Below the pieces are notes generated by a model. That model ran no database searches, was not told where the DNA came from, and saw only the letters and a program-made list of their open reading frames with translations. Source: JAKJEP01 sp964580995 (lineage in GTDB: Bacteria; Planctomycetota; Phycisphaerae; Sedimentisphaerales; SM23-30). From it: a stretch of DNA of 13,951 nt. Location: NCBI GenBank assembly GCA_964580995.1, contig CAZOMV010000128.1, positions 1-13,951 on the forward strand, in the 5' to 3' direction. Positions 13,141 through 13,951 of the stretch are shown here, piece after piece; within the stretch, counting starts at the first letter, position 1; each line of letters starts with the position of its first letter. A program made the position numbers and the translations under genes.

Positions 13141-13668
13141 TTAGATTTTGTTTTTTTGGGCCAGGAGGGCGGCGTAGCTGAGGGGGAGGTGGTCGGCGGG
13201 GTCGAGGCCGAGGGAGGCGGTGATGCGGGCGACGGTTGGTTCGTCGGGGCCTTCGACTTCGATGAAGCAGCCCAGGCCGGCGACCTGGTCGAGGCAGATG
13301 AGGCAGTTTTCCAGTCGCCAGGTTTGGCGGAGTTTTTCGACCTGACGGCGGGGGCGGTAGCCGAGGCGGGCCAGGAGGGCCTGGGCCTGGTCGGGGGAGC
13401 TGACGTCCAGCTCGATTTCTTCGCGGTTTTTGAACTGGCCCGGCTGGCGGGGGCCTTTGAAGCAGAGGATGGTTTTGGTTTGGGCGGGAGCTTGTTCCTG
13501 GCGGAGGCGGAGGCTGCAGCCGGCGTTTTTGAGGCTGAGGTCGTCGCGGTCGAAAAGGGTGTCGAGCTGGCGGGTCTGGGAGAGGAAGGCGGCGGCGAGT
13601 TTTTCGAGGCGGGCGGGGAACTCGTCCAGCCGGTCCACTTTGATTTTGGCTTCGATTTCGATTGACAT
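13141..13668 (-). CDS. CYTH-domain protein, class IV adenylate cyclase-like
   Basis: A 175-residue protein of the CYTH superfamily (CyaB-type adenylate cyclases and triphosphatases). The ExExK signature EIEAK (4-8) opens the domain. Further family features are SLRLRQE, a Lys in CFKGP, REEIELDV, EKLRQTW and CLDQVAGLGCFIEVEG, all charged residues lining the triphosphate-binding tunnel. The EKxRQTW plus LDxVxGLGxFIEVE combination favours the class IV adenylate cyclase branch, making cAMP from ATP with divalent metal, but activity as an inorganic or thiamine triphosphatase cannot be excluded. ATG 13668 is chosen because it places EIEAK at the usual distance from the start; no clear SD is seen. 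It is a single gene, divergent from the epimerase gene with a 64-bp gap. Confidence 0.85.
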   Translation of the reverse strand: MSIEIEAKIKVDRLDEFPARLEKLAAAFLSQTRQLDTLFDRDDLSLKNAGCSLRLRQEQAPAQTKTILCFKGPRQPGQFKNREEIELDVSSPDQAQALLARLGYRPRRQVEKLRQTWRLENCLICLDQVAGLGCFIEVEGPDEPTVARITASLGLDPADHLPLSYAALLAQKNKI

Positions 13669-13697
13669 GCGGACCATCATAATCGGGTTGCGGGGAG

Positions 13698-13726
13698 TTG
13701 TCAATCGACCGGCGGGGGATTATAAT
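13698..13726 (+). promoter_or_regulatory. Near-consensus sigma70 promoter of the epimerase gene, apparently leaderless
   Basis: TTGTCA (13698-13703) and TATAAT (13721-13726) are exactly 17 bp apart. The expected start of transcription, 6-7 bases after the -10 box, coincides with the ATG at 13733. Confidence 0.6.
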
Positions 13727-13732
13727 GAATGG

Positions 13733-13951
13733 ATGGACAGAAATAATGATACGAAGGAACTGGTACTTTCCCGGGAAGAAGTTCGGGCGTGCGATGGGGC
13801 GGCGATTGAGCGGTATGGGATGGCGGGGCTGGTGCTGATGGAGAATGCCGGGGGGGCGGCGGCGCGGTATGCGGTGGGGCTGCTGGGGGGGAAGGCGGGG
13901 GCGAAGCGCGCCCTGGTTCGCTCGATGACTGGCATTGGGACGGTGGCGGCT
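13733..13951 (+). CDS. nnrE: NAD(P)H-hydrate epimerase, N-terminal part, runs off the window
   Basis: Seventy-three codons are present before the right edge. LSREEVRACDGAAIERYGMAGLVLMENAGGAAARYA matches the conserved start of NnrE/YjeF-N epimerases, which interconvert the R and S forms of damaged hydrated NAD(P)H so that the partner dehydratase can repair them. Downstream of LVLMENAG the family has a strand and then a Gly-rich GxGNNGGDG loop; here the frame reads ALVRSMTGIGTVAA, not a good match, though a one-base shift after ATTGGG would read DGGG. This may be a frameshift or edge error. ATG 13733 is the only in-frame start before the domain; it has no ribosome binding site at a proper distance and lies right after a strong promoter. 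Confidence 0.75.
   Translation, partial: MDRNNDTKELVLSREEVRACDGAAIERYGMAGLVLMENAGGAAARYAVGLLGGKAGAKRALVRSMTGIGTVAA

Noticed and set aside
13156..13665. Plus-strand open frame of 169 codons opposite the CYTH gene
   Set aside because: Almost entirely Glu/Gly/Ala/Phe, the typical antisense shadow; the minus strand carries ExExK and other CYTH motifs.

Overview
The window looks like chromosomal DNA of a GC-rich, Gram-negative-type bacterium, most likely a planctomycete of the Phycisphaerae/Sedimentisphaerales kind. This is inferred from style rather than a marker gene: DPNQ-type linkers in a secreted protein, a YtrA-type GntR/ABC operon, ABC permeases fused to extracytoplasmic domains, and many short period repeats and hairpins between genes. 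No rRNA, tRNA, CRISPR array, insertion sequence or phage gene was seen.

Layout. (1) 1-546 is non-coding and repeat-rich. (2) 547-3279 (+) encodes a 910-residue secreted protein made of two nearly identical 360-residue units followed by a TlpA/ResA-type thioredoxin domain. (3) 3280-3637 is non-coding with a 9-bp periodic repeat and two hairpin repeats. (4) 8449-3638 (- strand) is a compact seven-gene operon: ArsR-type repressor, ArsP-type permease (COG0701/PF03773 family), a DGC-domain zinc/metal-binding protein, a 77-aa MTH895-type thioredoxin, a membrane-anchored thioredoxin, a secreted SurA-N-like/thioredoxin protein with an odd CCGPD active site, and a CcdA-type transmembrane electron carrier. 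(5) Divergently, 8624-12908 (+) is a second operon: YtrA-family GntR regulator, ABC ATPase, ABC-2 permease, and an ABC-2 permease fused to a C-terminal LVIVD-type beta-propeller. The ATPase gene carries an in-frame amber stop before its conserved C-terminus. (6) 12909-13140 is repeat debris. (7) 13668-13141 (-) is a CYTH/class IV adenylate cyclase-like gene, divergent from (8) a partial NAD(P)H-hydrate epimerase gene (13733 to the window edge) that has a near-consensus promoter placed so that its ATG would be the transcription start.

How the genes work together. The ArsR operon is the best candidate for a coherent and poorly described system. CcdA would bring electrons across the membrane to two periplasmic-side thioredoxins, while the cytoplasmic side holds a small thioredoxin and a cysteine-rich DGC protein around a permease with a CSC motif. 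I infer a redox-assisted thiophilic metal, metalloid or organometal(loid) export system under ArsR control; the substrate is not shown by the sequence. The upstream TlpA protein could be a further client of the CcdA electron supply. The GntR-ABC operon resembles the Bacillus ytr-type, envelope-stress-responsive transporters, with the propeller as a likely external sensing or partner-binding part.

Three hairpins on the minus strand share a GTAGGGT head and have unrelated stems (REP-like). One lies inside the coding region of the first ABC permease.
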